Positions 1 through 7,965 of a stretch of 64,000 nucleotides of DNA are shown here, piece after piece (position 1 is the first letter of the stretch; the number at the start of each line of letters is the position of its first letter). The position numbers and the translations under genes are program-made. The notes under the pieces are model-generated. The model was not told the DNA's origin. It did no database searches and was given only the letters and a program-made list of their open reading frames with translations. Where the stretch lies: contig NZ_CAXBIB010000013.1 in the NCBI RefSeq assembly GCF_963975745.1, forward strand, positions 1-64,000, given 5' to 3'. This DNA is from Parvibaculum sp963975745 (GTDB lineage: Bacteria > Pseudomonadota > Alphaproteobacteria > Parvibaculales > Parvibaculaceae).

Positions 1-195
1 AAAACCGCGTTCCAGACATGACCCAACAACACAGTTGCCGGGAATAAATCCCGGGGTGACATCTGTGGGGGAGACAAAGGCCGCGCCCCACTCATGCGCT
101 GGCCATCCTCGATAACATCACACCCCAATCCGTGCCTCCGCCGCCATCCCGCGCTATAGTCCTTCCGGGGGCGACATGAATCGCAAGGAGAGAGC

Positions 196-1248
196 ATGCG
201 CGGCGTAATCCGGTCGACACTCGTCATTCTGGCCCTCGCGCTCGGCGCCGGCGCCGCGCAGGCCGAGCCCGGTTCGGGCCGCAGCGTCGAATGGGTCAGC
301 GGCAAGGATCTCTTCGCCGCGGCCGAGGAACTGACGCTCGACCGCCGCGTCGACGGCGCGCTGACGGCGGCCGGCCAGATCGTCATCCTGACCCGCGACG
401 CGCATGTCAAGGGCGACACCTGGATCGCGGCGCGGCGCGCGGCGATCGAGGGCGAGTTCGAGGGCGATCTCTCGATCCGCGCCCAGGAAGCGCTGATCAA
501 CGGTCATGTCGAGGGCGACGTCACCTTTTACGGCCTCGAACTGGCGCTCGGTCCCGATGCGCGGATCGACGGCAATGTCGATTACTACTCGGCCTCGGCC
601 GCCCGCATCGACAAGGGCGCGACGATCAAGGGCGAGATCAACGGCCGGGCCTTCCAGTTCCGCGACGACAGCGCCGACGCGCCCGACGCGCCCGACACGG
701 CCGGGGAGCGCGATACGCGGCAAAGCTGGCGCGACAATCATATGCGCGACCGCCACGGCGGCTTTGCGGCACCGGGCTATCACATGTCGGCCGGCGGTGC
801 GGTGGTCTTTGGCGGATTGGCGATCCTGCTGGCGCTGGTCGCGCCGGGCACGGCGGCGCGGATGCGCGATGCCGCCACCGCCGAGCCCTGGCAGGCCATC
901 GGTCTCGGTTTCGTCTGGCTGATCGGCGTGCCGGTGCTGGCGGTCGCCTCTGCGGTGACGCTGGTCGGGCTGCCGGTGGCGCTGCTGCTGATGCTGGCCT
1001 GGCCGCTCGGCATCGTGTTCGGCCTTGCCGCCGTGCTGACGGCGCTGGGCGGCATCATCGCGGCGCGTCTCGGTTCTGCCGGCGAGGGGCGGCTCGGCCT
1101 GATCGCCGGCATCGTGCTGGCCGCCGCCCTTCTCTGGATCGGCATTTCGATCCCGGCCATCGGCGCCATCATCTGGCTCGCCGCCGCCGCCATCGGTCTT
1201 GGCCTGATCGTCATGGCGCTCTGGGGGCCGCCGGCGGTGCCGTCATAG
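196..1248 (+). CDS. Secreted bactofilin-like (polymer-forming) protein with C-terminal membrane segments
   Basis: The 350-residue product starts at an ATG behind AAGGAG. Residues 1-23 look like a signal peptide ending in AQA. Residues about 35-150 are a run of short repeats of the type xVxGDVxxxAxxxxIxGxVxG, the turn pattern of bactofilin-like beta-helices. A low-complexity Asp/Ala/Pro linker follows (about 155-185). The C-terminal 145 residues hold four or five hydrophobic segments rich in Gly/Ala/Leu. I infer that the beta-helix lies outside the cytoplasm and is anchored by the C-terminal membrane part, unlike the cytosolic cytoskeletal bactofilins. The substrate is unknown. It converges on lipB across a repeat-bearing gap. 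Confidence 0.75.
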   Translation: MRGVIRSTLVILALALGAGAAQAEPGSGRSVEWVSGKDLFAAAEELTLDRRVDGALTAAGQIVILTRDAHVKGDTWIAARRAAIEGEFEGDLSIRAQEALINGHVEGDVTFYGLELALGPDARIDGNVDYYSASAARIDKGATIKGEINGRAFQFRDDSADAPDAPDTAGERDTRQSWRDNHMRDRHGGFAAPGYHMSAGGAVVFGGLAILLALVAPGTAARMRDAATAEPWQAIGLGFVWLIGVPVLAVASAVTLVGLPVALLLMLAWPLGIVFGLAAVLTALGGIIAARLGSAGEGRLGLIAGIVLAAALLWIGISIPAIGAIIWLAAAAIGLGLIVMALWGPPAVPS

Positions 1249-1625
1249 AGTTCTGAAAGGGCGGTACGGATTTTCCTGATCTTCCACCCTCCCACGGCGA
1301 AGGGTGGGAGCTTCTGCGAATCGGCAGGTGCTTTCGCCGCCTCACGCAAACTTCGGGGATAAGTATTTTTGCCATTTCCGGCAGAAAAACTTGTCCCCGC
1401 CTTTTCCGGGAGTCCGGCGCGATGCAGCCCATACGGGGATAAACCCGCCGATAAACCCGGGGACAAGTTGCCAACCATTCCGTACACGGATGTTAATGAC
1501 CGTCATTTGTGACAGTTCCGTGACAGAAGGGGGGGTCTCTCTTCAGCCATCGGCTGTGCATTCCGGCGCAAGCCGTTGACGCGTCCGGGAAATCCGACTT
1601 ATCCCCGATTTGATCCTTGTACGGA
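1249..1625. repeat. Convergent intergenic region with multi-motif element (copy 1)
   Basis: This is a 377-base gap between the 3' ends of two convergent genes with no credible gene. It holds GGGGATAAG (1355-1363), CTTGTCCCC (1390-1398), GGGGATAA (1435-1442), GGGGACAAG (1459-1467), two TGACAG units (1510-1526) running into a seven-G block and TCT (ending 1538), and GACTTATCCCC (1596-1606). A hairpin CTCCCAC/GTGGGAG lies at 1289-1310. The same combination of motifs, reverse-complemented, recurs at 31578-31683. Function is unknown. Confidence 0.7.
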
Positions 1626-2312
1626 TCACTTGCTGTCGCAGCCGAAGACCTCTTCGAAGCTCGACCGGAGCGCGATATCGACATCGGCCATCGTCGCCGT
1701 CCGGCCGAGATCGGCCAGGCTGGTGACGCCGTGTTGTGCGATCCCGCAAGGCACGATCCCCGAAAAATGATCGAGGTCGGGGTCGACATTGAGGCTAACC
1801 CCATGAAACGTCACCCATTTCCTGAGGCGCACGCCGATCGCCGCGATCTTGTCTTCGGCCGTCAGCCCGCGTTCCGGCCGGCGGACCCAGACGCCGACAC
1901 GGTCCGCCCGCGTCTCACCGGTCACGTTGAAGCGCGCCAGTGTCGCGATCAGCCAGGTTTCGAGGTCCTGCACATAGGCGCGGACATCCGGCTGCCGCCG
2001 TTTCAGGTCGAGCATCACATAGGCCACACGCTGGCCGGGGCCGTGATAGGTGTACTGCCCGCCGCGGCCGGTCCTGAAGACGGGAAAGCGTTTGGGATCA
2101 ATGAGATCGGCGTCGTCGGCGCTGGTGCCGGCGGTATAGAGGGCCGGGTGTTCGAGCAGCCAGACCAGCTCCGGCGCGGCCCCTTCCGCGATCGCGGCGA
2201 CGCGCGCCTCCATCTCCGCCACCGCCGTCTCATAGGAAACGGGCGCGTCGGAAATCCGCCATTCGACGGTCGGGGCAGGCGCATCGGCGCGGGGCTGGGG
2301 CTTAACCATCAA
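1626..2312 (-). CDS. lipB: Lipoyl(octanoyl) transferase LipB
   Basis: LipB moves octanoyl from acyl carrier protein to the lipoyl domains of 2-oxoacid dehydrogenases and GcvH, the first step of lipoate assembly in the cytoplasm. The 228-residue protein has the family signatures in order: RGGQYTYHGPGQ at about 83-94, the catalytic Lys in KIAAIGVR (K155), HGVSLNV at 170-176, and the thioester Cys in PCGI (C189). Length is normal for the family. A second ATG directly follows the first, so the start may be one codon later. It is transcribed divergently from the fliN-like gene. LipA is not in the window. Confidence 0.95.
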   Translation of the reverse strand: MMVKPQPRADAPAPTVEWRISDAPVSYETAVAEMEARVAAIAEGAAPELVWLLEHPALYTAGTSADDADLIDPKRFPVFRTGRGGQYTYHGPGQRVAYVMLDLKRRQPDVRAYVQDLETWLIATLARFNVTGETRADRVGVWVRRPERGLTAEDKIAAIGVRLRKWVTFHGVSLNVDPDLDHFSGIVPCGIAQHGVTSLADLGRTATMADVDIALRSSFEEVFGCDSK

Positions 2313-2353
2313 GTAACTCTAGCATGGCATTTTGGTTGGCAAGTAAAGCACTT

Positions 2354-2370
2354 GGGGCCTGCCGGGCCCC
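2354..2370 (+). promoter_or_regulatory. GC hairpin in the leader of the fliN-like gene
   Basis: GGGGCC and GGCCCC (2354-2359 and 2365-2370) form a six-pair stem with a five-base loop, ending ten bases before the first possible GTG of the fliN-like gene. There is no T run, so it is not a standard terminator. A role in translation is only a possibility. Confidence 0.3.
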
Positions 2371-2391
2371 TCGGGTCAGGTGGGGTTGCGC

Positions 2392-2640
2392 GTGAATTCG
2401 GTCAACAACGTCTTCGTTGAAATCTCTGTGGTTCTGGGCACGACCACGCTGCCGATCCAGCAATTGCTGCGCATGGGCCGCGGCGCGGTGATCGAGCTCG
2501 GCACGATCCAGGACGAGGAAGTCTGGATCCTCGCCAACAACATTCCGATCGCGCGGGGCGAGATCATCGTCAAGGGCGAGCGCGTCGCGGTGTCGATCAC
2601 CTCGGTGATCTCTTCGGCCGAGCCGGCGCCACACCTCTGA
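2392..2640 (+). CDS. fliN: Small FliN-like (SpoA domain) flagellar motor switch protein
   Basis: The product is about 82 residues and consists almost only of a FliN/SpoA C-terminal domain: VEISVVLGTTTLPIQQLL near the start, then GAVIELG, EEVWILANNIPIARGEIIV and VAVSITSVI. FliN forms the bottom of the flagellar C-ring and binds export and switch partners. I prefer the GTG at 2392 because AGGTGGGG sits six bases upstream; a GTG at 2380 would add four residues. The N-terminal extension seen in many FliN proteins is absent. No other flagellar gene is in the window, and it is closed by its own terminator, so it is an isolated gene. Confidence 0.8.
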   Translation: MNSVNNVFVEISVVLGTTTLPIQQLLRMGRGAVIELGTIQDEEVWILANNIPIARGEIIVKGERVAVSITSVISSAEPAPHL

Positions 2641-2666
2641 AATCATTACGGTTTTCTGGCCGGAAC

Positions 2667-2690
2667 GGGCTCCTTCGGGAGCCCTTTTTT
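2667..2690 (+). terminator. Rho-independent terminator after fliN-like gene
   Basis: GGGCTCC (2667-2673), loop TTCG, GGAGCCC (2678-2684) followed by six T. It is a textbook intrinsic terminator 26 bases after the stop codon. Confidence 0.9.
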
Positions 2691-2691
2691 A

Positions 2692-2760
2692 TTGCACATC
2701 ATTTATTGTGTGAATTACATAATTATACGGACTGGAGTTGAATTATTTGGCACACTTGCT
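2692..2760 (+). promoter_or_regulatory. AT-rich promoter region of the siroheme/APS reductase operon
   Basis: This is a markedly AT-rich island in a GC-rich genome, directly after the fliN terminator. TTGCAC (2692-2697) and TTACAT (2715-2720) are 17 bases apart and could be -35 and -10 elements. The exact promoter is not proven by sequence alone. Confidence 0.4.
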
Positions 2761-2808
2761 ATCTCTAGCGGGAATTGCAGAGCCTGCTGCCCTGAGGAGG
2801 TGTGCGCC

Positions 2809-3369
2809 GTGTTTCCAGTCATGCTCGATCTCGGCTCGCTGAAGACGGTGCTTGTCGGCGAGGGCGAAGTGGCGGAAAAGCGGCTGGCATTGCTCGATGC
2901 CGCCGGCGCAGCCCATCTGGAGGTCTATTCCGGGGCGCCGACGCCGGTTCTGGTCAAGCAGTCCGGCAAGCGGCTGAAGGGCGCAAGGCCCACCGGCGAG
3001 GCATTCCGGGGCGCTCGCGTCGTGTTCATCGCCGGCCTCGGCGACAGCGAAAGCGTGGCGCTGGCCGGTCTGGCGCGGGCGGCCGGTGCGCTGGTCAATA
3101 CCGAGGACGTCAAGCCGCTCTGCGACTTTCACGTGCCCTCGATGATGCGGCGCGGCGATCTGACCATCACCGTCTCGACGGCCGGCAAGTCGCCCGGTCT
3201 GGCGCGGCGGCTCAGGCGCCATCTGGAAGGATTGTTCGGGCCCGAATGGGCCGGGCGGCTCGACGAACTGGGCCGGCAGCGCAAGGTCTGGCGCTCGCAG
3301 GGGCTCGAACTGGCCGAAATCGGCCGTCGCGTCGACGCCTATATCGAAGAGAAAGGCTGGTTGTCATGA
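2809..3369 (+). CDS. Siroheme synthase, precorrin-2 dehydrogenase/ferrochelatase domain (CysG N-terminal type)
   Basis: The protein catalyses NAD-dependent oxidation of precorrin-2 to sirohydrochlorin and probably iron insertion, making siroheme for sulfite or nitrite reductase. It has the Rossmann start FPVMLDLGSLKTVLVGEGEVAEKR, the core segment LVNTEDVKPLCDFHVPSM, and TITVSTAGKSPGLARRLRRHLE, all typical of the CysG/Met8p domain. It is about 186 residues and lacks the uroporphyrinogen methyltransferase half. The reading frame is open further upstream, but GAGGAGG at 2794-2800 places the start at the GTG 2809. It overlaps cysH by ATGA, so the two are translationally coupled for sulfur assimilation. 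Confidence 0.88.
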   Translation: MFPVMLDLGSLKTVLVGEGEVAEKRLALLDAAGAAHLEVYSGAPTPVLVKQSGKRLKGARPTGEAFRGARVVFIAGLGDSESVALAGLARAAGALVNTEDVKPLCDFHVPSMMRRGDLTITVSTAGKSPGLARRLRRHLEGLFGPEWAGRLDELGRQRKVWRSQGLELAEIGRRVDAYIEEKGWLS

Positions 3370-4190
3370 CCGCACTGGATCTGAGCCGGCGGCCGCGCGC
3401 CGCCGCGGTCACCGAAAGCCGCGCCGCCGCCATGGATGCGCCGACGCTGATTTCGCCGCGCCTCAACGCATTGCGCGAGACTTATCAGGGCCTTGCTGGG
3501 CAGGCGCTGCTCGAGGCGATGATCCGCGAGGCGTTTCAGGGCCGCATCGCCGTGGTCTCCTCCTTCGGTGCGGAGTCGGCGGTGCTGCTCCACATGGTCG
3601 CCGAGATCGATCCCGCGACGCCGGTCATTTTTCTCAATACTGGCAAGCTCTTCGGCGAAACCCTGCGCTATCGCGACCGGCTGCAGGAGAAGCTCGGCCT
3701 GACCGATCTGCGCGCCGTCGGCCCGCATCCGGCAGATCTCGCCGCAAAGGATCCCAATGGCGGTTTGTGGAACAGCGATCCCGATGCCTGCTGTCATATC
3801 CGCAAGGTTCTGCCGCTCGAAAGGGCGCTCAAGGGTTTCGATGCCTCGATCACCGGCCGCAAGCGCTTCCAGACTTCGACCCGCGCCAGCATGGAGCCGA
3901 TCGAGGAGGAGCGGGTGCGCGGTACCGGCGAGCCGGGTTCGACGGGCGGAAGCCGCTTCAAAATCAACCCGCTAGCCTATTGGGGCGAGGCCGAGCTCGA
4001 GGCTTATGTCGACACGCACAAGCTGCCGCGCCATCCGCTGGTCAAGGACAACTACCTCTCCATCGGCTGCATGCCCTGCACCGAACGCGTGCCCGAGGGC
4101 GGCTCCTATCGCGACGGCCGCTGGGTCGGCCGTGACAAGGACGAATGCGGTATTCATCTGCCGGCCAATCTCGATGGCGACGGGATTTGA
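3366..4190 (+). CDS. cysH: Assimilatory adenylyl-sulfate (APS) reductase CysH
   Basis: CysH reduces activated sulfate to sulfite in the cytoplasm with thioredoxin or glutaredoxin. The 274-residue protein has the PP-loop segment VVSSFGAES (about 63-71), the Cys-Cys pair C142-C143, a second pair C235/C238 in IGCMPC, and the C-terminal nucleophile C261 in ECGIH. The four cluster cysteines mark the [4Fe-4S] class that uses APS rather than the cluster-free PAPS enzymes. The start ATG overlaps the stop of the siroheme gene. The sulfite reductase is not next door, which departs from many cys clusters. Confidence 0.93.
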   Translation: MTALDLSRRPRAAAVTESRAAAMDAPTLISPRLNALRETYQGLAGQALLEAMIREAFQGRIAVVSSFGAESAVLLHMVAEIDPATPVIFLNTGKLFGETLRYRDRLQEKLGLTDLRAVGPHPADLAAKDPNGGLWNSDPDACCHIRKVLPLERALKGFDASITGRKRFQTSTRASMEPIEEERVRGTGEPGSTGGSRFKINPLAYWGEAELEAYVDTHKLPRHPLVKDNYLSIGCMPCTERVPEGGSYRDGRWVGRDKDECGIHLPANLDGDGI

Positions 4191-4277
4191 ACTTATTGCG
4201 CTAAACCCCCGTCCGGCCTCAATTTGCAGCTTGAGCAAGCCATCCGGATTTGTTACATCGGCGCGGCTTGCGAACAT

Positions 4278-4364
4278 GCGGTCGTGGCGGAATTGGTAGA
4301 CGCGCAGCGTTGAGGTCGCTGTGGGGTAACTCCCGTGGAAGTTCGAGTCTTCTCGACCGCACCA
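4278..4364 (+). tRNA. tRNA-Leu (anticodon GAG)
   Basis: The acceptor arms GCGGTCG (4278-4284) and CGACCGC (4354-4360) pair perfectly, followed by discriminator A and an encoded CCA. The anticodon arm is CAGCG / TTGAGGT / CGCTG with GAG at 4312-4314. The T arm contains GTTCGAGTC. The 87-base length and the long variable arm fit tRNA-Leu. No integrase or direct repeat of the 3' end was seen nearby. Confidence 0.95.
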
Positions 4365-4509
4365 TCGACAGACGAACCTTCAGGACCGGTGGCCGGACGC
4401 TTTCAGAAGCGCCGCCGCCGGTTTTATTTTCAGGGCGCCGCGGTGGCGGGAACCGGCCAAATAACGCACACTCGCGGCCGGCTCTGGCCGAAGATTCGGA
4501 AGCGCAAAT

Positions 4510-5895
4510 TTGACTGACACCCCGATCAACAGCACGACGGATGAGGCCGCCGACGAGGCGCTGTCGCCGGCCTATGTGCGCGCCGTCGTCGATGCCGTGG
4601 ATCGCGGCGACCGGGCGCAGGCGCGCGAGCTGGTCCTGCCGCTGCGACCGGCCGATACCGCGGAACTCCTCGAATTGCTGCGCAGCGACGAGCGCCGCGA
4701 CCTGATCGACATGCTCGGCTCCGACCTCAATCCGGAGGTGCTGAGCGAGCTCGACGAGAGCGTCCGCGACCATGTCATGGAGTTGCTCGATCCGAAGGAC
4801 ATCGCTGCCGCGCTGACGGAAATGGATTCGGACGACGCCGTCTATCTCCTTGAGGATATGGACGAACACGAGCAGCGCGAGATTCTCGACCAGCTGCCGG
4901 CCAGCGACCGCGCCGTTCTCGAGCAGTCGCTCGACTACCCGGAATACAGCGCCGGCCGCCTGATGCAGCGCGAGCTGGTGGCCGTGCCGCCGTTCTGGAA
5001 TGTCGGCCACACGCTCGACTATCTGCGCGAGGCCGAAGAACTGCCGCACGAATTCTACGAAATCTTCGTGGTCGATGCGGCGCACAAACCGATCGGCACC
5101 GTGCCACTGTCGCGCGTCACCCGGTCCAAGCGTCCGGTCACGATTTCCGAAATCATGGAGACCGAGCAGACGCTGATCCCGGTGGCGATGGACCAGGAAG
5201 ACGTGGCGCTGCAGTTCAGCAAGTACGACCTGATCTCGGCGGCCGTGGTCGACGAGGAGGGCCGGCTTGTCGGCGTCATCACGGTCGACGACATCGTCGA
5301 GGTTATCAGCGAAGAGGCCGCTGAAGACATCCGCCTGCTGGCCGGTGTCGGCGAGGAAGCGATTTCGGACACGGTGCTGCAGACCAGCCGCAGCCGCGTC
5401 CCCTGGCTGGCGGTCAACCTGGTCACGGCGGTCATTGCTGCCTCGGTGATCGCGCTTTTCGATGCGGCTATCGAACAGATGGTGGCGCTGGCCGTGCTGA
5501 TGCCGATCGTCGCCTCGATGGGCGGAAATGCCGGCACCCAGACCATGACAGTGACGGTGCGCGCGCTGGCGACGCGCGATCTCGTTCATTTCAATGCGCG
5601 GCGCACCATTCTGCGCGAGATGCTTGTCGGCCTGCTGAACGGCATGATCTTCGCCATTCTGCTGGGATGCATCGGCGGCCTTATCTTCCAGAATGCCTGG
5701 CTCGGCGGGGTCCTGGCGGCGGCGATGATGATCAATCTTGTGGTGGCGGGTCTGATCGGCATTCTCGTTCCGCTGGGACTTGATAAGCTGGGCGCCGATC
5801 CGGCCGTCTCGTCGGCCGTGTTCGTCACCACGACAACCGATGTCGTGGGATTTTTCGCGTTTCTGGGACTTGCGGCACTGGTCCTGTTCTACTGA
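4510..5895 (+). CDS. mgtE: Magnesium transporter MgtE
   Basis: MgtE is a Mg2+-gated inner-membrane channel. The 461-residue protein shows the standard order: an acidic helical N domain (about 20-145) with repeated LLELLRSDERRDLIDML-like helices, two CBS domains (about 150-275, including VDEEGRLVGVITVDDIVEVI), a plug helix, and five membrane segments with the pore signature PIVASMGGNAGTQT and the C-terminal TTTTDVVGFFAFLGLA. The start is a TTG seven bases after GGAAG (4498-4502); no ATG fits the family start. It stands alone after the tRNA. Confidence 0.95.
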   Translation: MTDTPINSTTDEAADEALSPAYVRAVVDAVDRGDRAQARELVLPLRPADTAELLELLRSDERRDLIDMLGSDLNPEVLSELDESVRDHVMELLDPKDIAAALTEMDSDDAVYLLEDMDEHEQREILDQLPASDRAVLEQSLDYPEYSAGRLMQRELVAVPPFWNVGHTLDYLREAEELPHEFYEIFVVDAAHKPIGTVPLSRVTRSKRPVTISEIMETEQTLIPVAMDQEDVALQFSKYDLISAAVVDEEGRLVGVITVDDIVEVISEEAAEDIRLLAGVGEEAISDTVLQTSRSRVPWLAVNLVTAVIAASVIALFDAAIEQMVALAVLMPIVASMGGNAGTQTMTVTVRALATRDLVHFNARRTILREMLVGLLNGMIFAILLGCIGGLIFQNAWLGGVLAAAMMINLVVAGLIGILVPLGLDKLGADPAVSSAVFVTTTTDVVGFFAFLGLAALVLFY

Positions 5896-5925
5896 TCCGG
5901 CGGCCGGGTGAAGGAGAGTTGAGCG

Positions 5926-6939
5926 ATGCGTAGCGCGATGCGTTCGGGTGTTTCGGGCCTTTTTGTCGCGGCCGGGCTTTGTCTGGCGGCGGCGCCGGTA
6001 TCGGCGCAGGGCTGGCGCGATGGTACGCCGATGATGACCGCGCGCGCCTTTGCCGGCGCGGCCCTGCTCGGCGATGAACTCTATGTCGTCGGCGGCGACA
6101 GCACCTCGGGTCCGCGCTCGGTAGCCGAAATCTATGACGTGCGCGGCAATATCTGGCGCCCCGCCGTGGCGCTGCCGGTGGGCCTGCAACATTTCGGCAT
6201 GGCCGAACTCAACGGCAAACTCTATGTCGCAGGCGGCCATGAGGCGGTGCCGGTGCGCCGCGCGGACGATTTTGGCGGATTGGGCGGTGCCCCGGCTGCG
6301 GCCAATCCGGCGGGCGGCGGCGATACCGATAATGTCTGGATCTACGATCCGAATGTCGGGACCTGGGTTCCGGGTCCCGCCATGCCGGCCGCCCGTGCCG
6401 GTCACGGTCTTGTTGCCGTCGATGGCAAACTCTATGCGATCGGCGGGCGCGGCGAGGGCGCTTCGCGGGTTTTCGTCTTCGATCCGGCGGGTGACAGCTG
6501 GAGTGTTTCGGGGTCGTCCATGCCGTCGCCGCGCGTCGCGGCGGCCTATGCGGTCGCCGGCGGACAGGTTTATGCGATCGGCGGCCTTGATGGCGGTGCG
6601 GCCTCGGCCCGTGTCGACATTTTCAACCCGTCGAATGGCAGCTGGCGCAGCGGGCCGGCATTGCCCGAAGCGCGGGCAGGCCATGTCGCGGCCGTGCTGG
6701 ACGGCCGCCTGCATGTGACGGGCGGTGAGCAGCGGCGACCGCTGCGCACCTATGGCGACCATTTCGTGCTCGATCTGGCGGGCACCACATGGCGCCGCGC
6801 GCCGTCGATGCCCACGCCGCGCCACGGCGCGGTGGCTGCTGCTGCCAACAACCGTTTCATCGTTGTGGGTGGCAGCCCCGGGGCGGGTGTCTACACCGTC
6901 TTCACCGAATCCGATGTGGTCGACATCTACACCGAGTAA
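5926..6939 (+). CDS. Secreted kelch-repeat beta-propeller protein
   Basis: The 337-residue product begins with a clear signal peptide (cut after about residue 27, PVSA/QG) and then consists of kelch repeats with the hallmark pairs YVVGG, YVAGG, YAIGG, YAIGG, HVTGG and IVVGG, each followed by a W or Y about a dozen residues later. That count fits a six-bladed propeller acting in the periplasm or outside. Such propellers bind proteins or sugars or, more rarely, act as enzymes; no catalytic motif is visible. It follows mgtE by 30 bases with an AAGGAGA site, so it may be cotranscribed. Confidence 0.82.
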   Translation: MRSAMRSGVSGLFVAAGLCLAAAPVSAQGWRDGTPMMTARAFAGAALLGDELYVVGGDSTSGPRSVAEIYDVRGNIWRPAVALPVGLQHFGMAELNGKLYVAGGHEAVPVRRADDFGGLGGAPAAANPAGGGDTDNVWIYDPNVGTWVPGPAMPAARAGHGLVAVDGKLYAIGGRGEGASRVFVFDPAGDSWSVSGSSMPSPRVAAAYAVAGGQVYAIGGLDGGAASARVDIFNPSNGSWRSGPALPEARAGHVAAVLDGRLHVTGGEQRRPLRTYGDHFVLDLAGTTWRRAPSMPTPRHGAVAAAANNRFIVVGGSPGAGVYTVFTESDVVDIYTE

Positions 6940-6963
6940 GACACGCTCTCCGTCCGGTCCCTG

Positions 6964-7854
6964 CTATTTCATCAATCCCAGCGCCCGGAAACCCATCGGG
7001 GCGAGGCCGGTCATGTAGAAGCCGAGAATGGCCGCGCCGGCGTAAAGGACAGTTGCTGCGTCGAGGCCGATTGCCGCGCCGCCGGATTCGACCGCCCAGC
7101 GCAGGGCGAAGAGAACGACGATGCCGCCAACGGCCATGACCGCTTGCTGCCAGAGGGCCGGACGCGCGCCTCTGACCGGCGCGAGGCGGTAATCGAGCGT
7201 CTGGCCTGCCACCCAGCCGAAAAGCAGGAACAGCACGGAGGTATGGCCGTAGAAGCTGCTGCCGGCCGGGCCTTCAGGCGGCCAGACGTACCAGAGGGCT
7301 GGCACCAGGGCGAGAATGACGGCCAGGTGGACAACCACCGGCAGGCGCCGCCAGAAATCGAAGGACGGCCCCAGCAACCAGATGAAGAGCACAATACAGG
7401 CAAGGCCGAGCACGGTGCCGACCAGAATGTCGTCGACATCGTGAACGCCGACATAGAGCCGGCTCAGCGCGACGCCCGCCGCGATGATGATTGCGGCAAC
7501 CCAGGCCCAGCGCTTCCTGATTTCATAGGCCAGCCAGAGCCACATCGCGACCGCCACCTGGGCGTGACCGGAAGGCCGTCCCGGCGACCCTTCGACGCGA
7601 TCGTCGATCCAGTAGCGCGGATCGGGGCGGGCATCCTGCCAGAAATCCTTCAGCCAGCCGTTGATGACGGCGGTGATCGCGATCAGGACAGCAAGCCGTG
7701 TGAAGACGGCGCGGTCCCAGAGCCAGTAGCCGAGCGGCAGGAACATCAGGAAGAACGGCGTATAGCCGAGCAGGGTGAAGCCATTGGCGACGGGCGTCGC
7801 CCAGTCGCTGCGCAAGGGCAGGACCCAATCCATGTTGTGCAGGAAATCTTCCAC
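6964..7854 (-). CDS. PAP2-family membrane phosphatase
   Basis: This is a multi-pass protein of 296 residues with the three phosphatidic-acid-phosphatase motifs in order: KDFWQDARP (about 69-77, Kx6RP form), GRPSGHAQ (PSGH) and SRLYVGVHDVDD (SRx5Hx3D). The predicted active site faces the periplasm. The family dephosphorylates lipid phosphates such as undecaprenyl diphosphate or phosphatidate, and the substrate cannot be read from sequence. The C-terminal half adds further hydrophobic helices with no assigned role. It converges on the kelch gene and diverges from the thiolase. Confidence 0.87.
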   Translation of the reverse strand: MEDFLHNMDWVLPLRSDWATPVANGFTLLGYTPFFLMFLPLGYWLWDRAVFTRLAVLIAITAVINGWLKDFWQDARPDPRYWIDDRVEGSPGRPSGHAQVAVAMWLWLAYEIRKRWAWVAAIIIAAGVALSRLYVGVHDVDDILVGTVLGLACIVLFIWLLGPSFDFWRRLPVVVHLAVILALVPALWYVWPPEGPAGSSFYGHTSVLFLLFGWVAGQTLDYRLAPVRGARPALWQQAVMAVGGIVVLFALRWAVESGGAAIGLDAATVLYAGAAILGFYMTGLAPMGFRALGLMK

Positions 7855-7965
7855 TGAGCGTCCCCCCTCAAATAGGCGCGGCCTGTTTGGCGGCTGCGAG
7901 TTTTAGGCTAGGGTTCTGCCCCGAATCCCGGCCATGGCCGCCAGTCTAATCGTGGATACAGCCCC

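Noticed and set aside
1355..1606. Motifs TTATCCCC as DnaA boxes and a replication origin
   Set aside because: The DnaA box is TTATCCACA; none was found and no origin genes are near.
2692..2808. Longer N-terminus for the siroheme gene starting at ATG 2692
   Set aside because: This stretch is AT-rich promoter DNA; the strong GAGGAGG site points to the GTG at 2809.
4278..4364. tRNA-Leu as a phage or island attachment site
   Set aside because: No integrase gene and no second copy of the tRNA 3' end were found downstream.
4219..6825. 868-codon minus-strand open frame across mgtE and the kelch gene
   Set aside because: It is the antisense shadow of two real genes in GC-rich DNA; the product is Arg/His-rich with no domain.
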